From: SAT2750 sp964476375
GTDB lineage: Bacteria; Planctomycetota; Planctomycetia; Pirellulales; Pirellulaceae
DNA length: 64,000 nucleotides
NCBI GenBank assembly: GCA_964476375.1
Contig: CAYYZW010000116.1
Location: 17,970 to 81,969, forward strand
Reading direction: 5' to 3'
This document shows positions 62,180 through 64,000 of the stretch, piece by piece (the stretch's first letter is position 1; each line of letters begins with the position of its first letter). The position numbers and the translations under genes are program-made. Under the pieces are notes generated by a model. That model was not told where the DNA came from and made no database searches. It was given only the letters and a program-made list of their open reading frames with translations.

Positions 62180-63493
62180 ATGAAACCATTCCCCCATCGT
62201 CCCCGTCTGGCTTTTACCTGCTGGATAATAACCCTCGTCTCGATCCCAGTGCTGCTGAGGGCAGCGGAACCGGGAGAGATTACTGGCCTGCCACTGGATC
62301 AGGCACGGATCTGCGTCACCGGTTTCGATCACAACCGTCCCGATCCCTTCCCCGGGCTCGGTGATTTCATTGGCTGGGTCGGTGGTGTGAAAAAGCTTGC
62401 CGACGGGGACCTGTTGTTCGTTCACTCGGCAGGCTACTGGCATGTCTCGTTCGCCATGCCGATGGTGCTCAAGGAGGACCTGGTCGAGCCATACAGGAAA
62501 GCAGGTTTTGATCTGAAACAGAGCGCGCCCACGGGCGGCCGGATCATGGCCTGTCGGTCCAGCGACAACGGCAGGACATGGACCAAGCCGGTGACGATCT
62601 ACGATGGCCCGCGGGACACCCGACCCAGCGCGGTATTTGTAACCAGCAAGGGAACGGTGATCGTGGTCGCCAACATGCAGGCATCCTGGTATGGCTTTCC
62701 AGAGGCACCCAGGGGCCACCAGAAACTCAACACCCGCCAGCTGATTCTTCGGTCGACAGACCACGGCCACACCTGGAACAAACCGACACCCCTGAAAAGC
62801 TCGGGAACCTATTACACGCGCGGCCGATCGCGAATCCTGCAGCTTCCAGATGACGGCCTGCTGTGGATGTCCTACGACATGAACAAGGGAAGCGGTGTGC
62901 TGAACGGGACCATTCATCGCTCTGATAATGATGGAAAGTCATGGCGGGTGATCTCGGTCATCCGTCGCCTCAAGCCAGACGGCGATCGCGTGGCCACGGC
63001 GGACCTGGTCACCTCCGGCGATGCCGACGCTTTCCTGAAACTGGAAAAACCCGGTGATGAGAAGCTCATCGATACCGACGAGGGAGATCTGGGGCGGCTC
63101 TCCAGTGGACGCCTGGTACTGGTCGTGCGCCCGGATGGTGGCACGCTTGTCTCGGACGACAACGGGGTCACCTGGCGGCAGATCAGCCGTGTCGGGCCGG
63201 ATTATGTCTATGCCCCACAATTGGTCGTGCTGGCCGACGATACACTTGTCCTGACGGCCGGGGGAAGTGGCGGCCAGGCCGTCTTTCTCAGCACCAACGG
63301 TGGCAAGGACTGGTCCCAACCGATGACCGTGGATCCGGCCGTCTACGGTTACGGACGTCTAACGTTGCTGGAGGATGAGTCGATGCTGATGCCCTATGTC
63401 GAGCGGCATGGCGTGCCCCAGCGCTGCTACATGGTCCGTTTCAAGGTCAATCAAGCACGTGACAGTATCGAGCTGCTTCCTATCGGCAAGTAG
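62180..63493 (+). CDS. Exported sialidase-like (BNR/Asp-box) protein
   Basis: A 437-residue exported protein (leader FTCWIITLVSIPVLLRAAE). It carries five Asp-boxes of the S-x-D-x-G-x-T-W type: SSDNGRTW, STDHGHTW, SDNDGKSW, SDDNGVTW and STNGGKDW, the signature of a six-bladed sialidase-fold propeller. Whether it is a true sialidase is unclear; I can see no obvious arginine triad. Members of the fold also act on other sugar acids. It fits the glycan-degrading theme. It diverges from the ThuA-like gene with a 164-nt gap. Confidence 0.78.
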   Translation: MKPFPHRPRLAFTCWIITLVSIPVLLRAAEPGEITGLPLDQARICVTGFDHNRPDPFPGLGDFIGWVGGVKKLADGDLLFVHSAGYWHVSFAMPMVLKEDLVEPYRKAGFDLKQSAPTGGRIMACRSSDNGRTWTKPVTIYDGPRDTRPSAVFVTSKGTVIVVANMQASWYGFPEAPRGHQKLNTRQLILRSTDHGHTWNKPTPLKSSGTYYTRGRSRILQLPDDGLLWMSYDMNKGSGVLNGTIHRSDNDGKSWRVISVIRRLKPDGDRVATADLVTSGDADAFLKLEKPGDEKLIDTDEGDLGRLSSGRLVLVVRPDGGTLVSDDNGVTWRQISRVGPDYVYAPQLVVLADDTLVLTAGGSGGQAVFLSTNGGKDWSQPMTVDPAVYGYGRLTLLEDESMLMPYVERHGVPQRCYMVRFKVNQARDSIELLPIGK

Positions 63494-63646
63494 CAAAGAG
63501 TTCATGGCCCGTCGGGCTCTTATCCTGCACTCAATGATCCGTGACAGCGCAGTGGCTTCACCGCTTGCCAGGAGGTAATATATTTTCCTGGGAAAAGTAG
63601 ACGATCCCATCCTTTTTACAGCACACCATCAAAGGAGGAATACCCC

Positions 63647-64000
63647 TTGGCTGTGATCCTTAATTGTCCCCAGTGCCGGAAGATCTTCTCCGTGGCAGAA
63701 GACATGAAAGGAGCACAGGTCAAGTGTAGTTGCGGTAATGTCGTGGCTGTACCGGGTGGAATAGCGCCAGCCGGTTCGCCTGACAACTTTCGAGTACAGG
63801 TACAGCAGCTCTTCACCGAAAAACGCCATCGCCTGGTCGGTGACAATCTCTACCTGGCACCGGATATTCCAGGCAAGAAGTTTGCCAACGCGCTGAATAC
63901 CTTTGCCAAGGGAGTCAATGGAAATGACGCACTGCTGCTGATGGACAATACGGTTTTTGGTAGTGCAAAGGATGGTTGCCTGATGACCGATGAGGCACTT
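63647..64000 (+). CDS. Zinc-ribbon protein, C-terminus beyond the window
   Basis: The frame starts at TTG 63647, chosen because a perfect GGAGG lies 8 nt upstream; a GTG at 63653 is the alternative. At least 118 residues run off the right edge. The N-terminus has a zinc ribbon (CPQC and CSCG, about 24 residues apart), and after a short linker comes FTEKRHRLVGDNLYLAPDIP and LLLMDNTVFGSAKDGCLMTD, the look of a bacterial PH-like domain. It is cytoplasmic. Function unknown. The gap 63494-63646 holds no other gene. Confidence 0.65.
   Translation, partial: MAVILNCPQCRKIFSVAEDMKGAQVKCSCGNVVAVPGGIAPAGSPDNFRVQVQQLFTEKRHRLVGDNLYLAPDIPGKKFANALNTFAKGVNGNDALLLMDNTVFGSAKDGCLMTDEAL

Overview
The window looks like chromosome of a Planctomycetota bacterium (Pirellulales/Planctomycetales type). 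The call rests on family content: five DUF1501 proteins, two PSD1-type cytochrome proteins (DUF1549/DUF1553), seven secreted sulfatases, DUF1080, ThuA-like, DUF3500, PhoPQ-related, SUMF1-like and Gfo/Idh proteins with twin-arginine leaders, plus an ECF sigma factor coupled to a FecR-like protein. The DNA is GC-rich, genes sit close together on both strands, and most products carry export signals. I see no rRNA, tRNA, CRISPR array or insertion sequence.

Layout. 1-10.5 kb: a partial DUF3500 protein, DUF1501 genes, and a three-gene minus-strand operon (toroid-like secreted protein, formamidase family, dimethylformamidase-like). 10.8-18.0 kb: plus-strand operon of PSD1, DUF1501, a phosphoesterase-like protein and a PhyH-type dioxygenase, facing a minus-strand PSD1-DUF1501 pair (18.0-22.1 kb). 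22.2-25.7 kb: an FG-GAP protein, then a compact minus-strand unit made of a 57-residue ORF and a gene with one in-frame TGA. 25.7-41.9 kb: sulfatase territory, including an eight-gene minus-strand run (NHL protein, five sulfatases, an AhpD-like protein, an oligogalacturonate-lyase-like propeller) and two single sulfatases at divergent promoters. 41.9-46.9 kb: peptidase E, epimerase, Gfo/Idh oxidoreductase, SUMF1-like and DUF2071 proteins. 47-53.8 kb: lipoprotein, esterase, transglutaminase, sigma/FecR pair, ankyrin lipoprotein. 53.8-64 kb: monomeric isocitrate dehydrogenase, a 49-residue zinc-ribbon protein, glycoside-hydrolase-like protein, DUF1080, di-heme peroxidase, a VNSFP-repeat protein, ThuA-like, sialidase-like, and a zinc-ribbon gene running off the right edge.

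Most of the window fits extracellular or periplasmic breakdown of sulfated polysaccharides: sulfatases strip sulfate, lyase/hydrolase/sialidase-like enzymes act on the chains, oxidoreductases and DUF1080 act on sugars, and the cytochrome-bearing PSD1 and peroxidase proteins may handle electrons.

The most notable find is at 24048-25367. Two reading-frame pieces lie in the same frame, separated by a single TGA placed in a Cys-Thr-TGA context. A 7-bp hairpin with an AGGUU loop follows 16 nt later, the layout of a bacterial SECIS. I call this a candidate selenoprotein with a CxU redox motif. Its operon lies in AT-richer DNA between two ~94% identical 120-bp copies of a sulfatase 3' end, suggesting it was inserted there.
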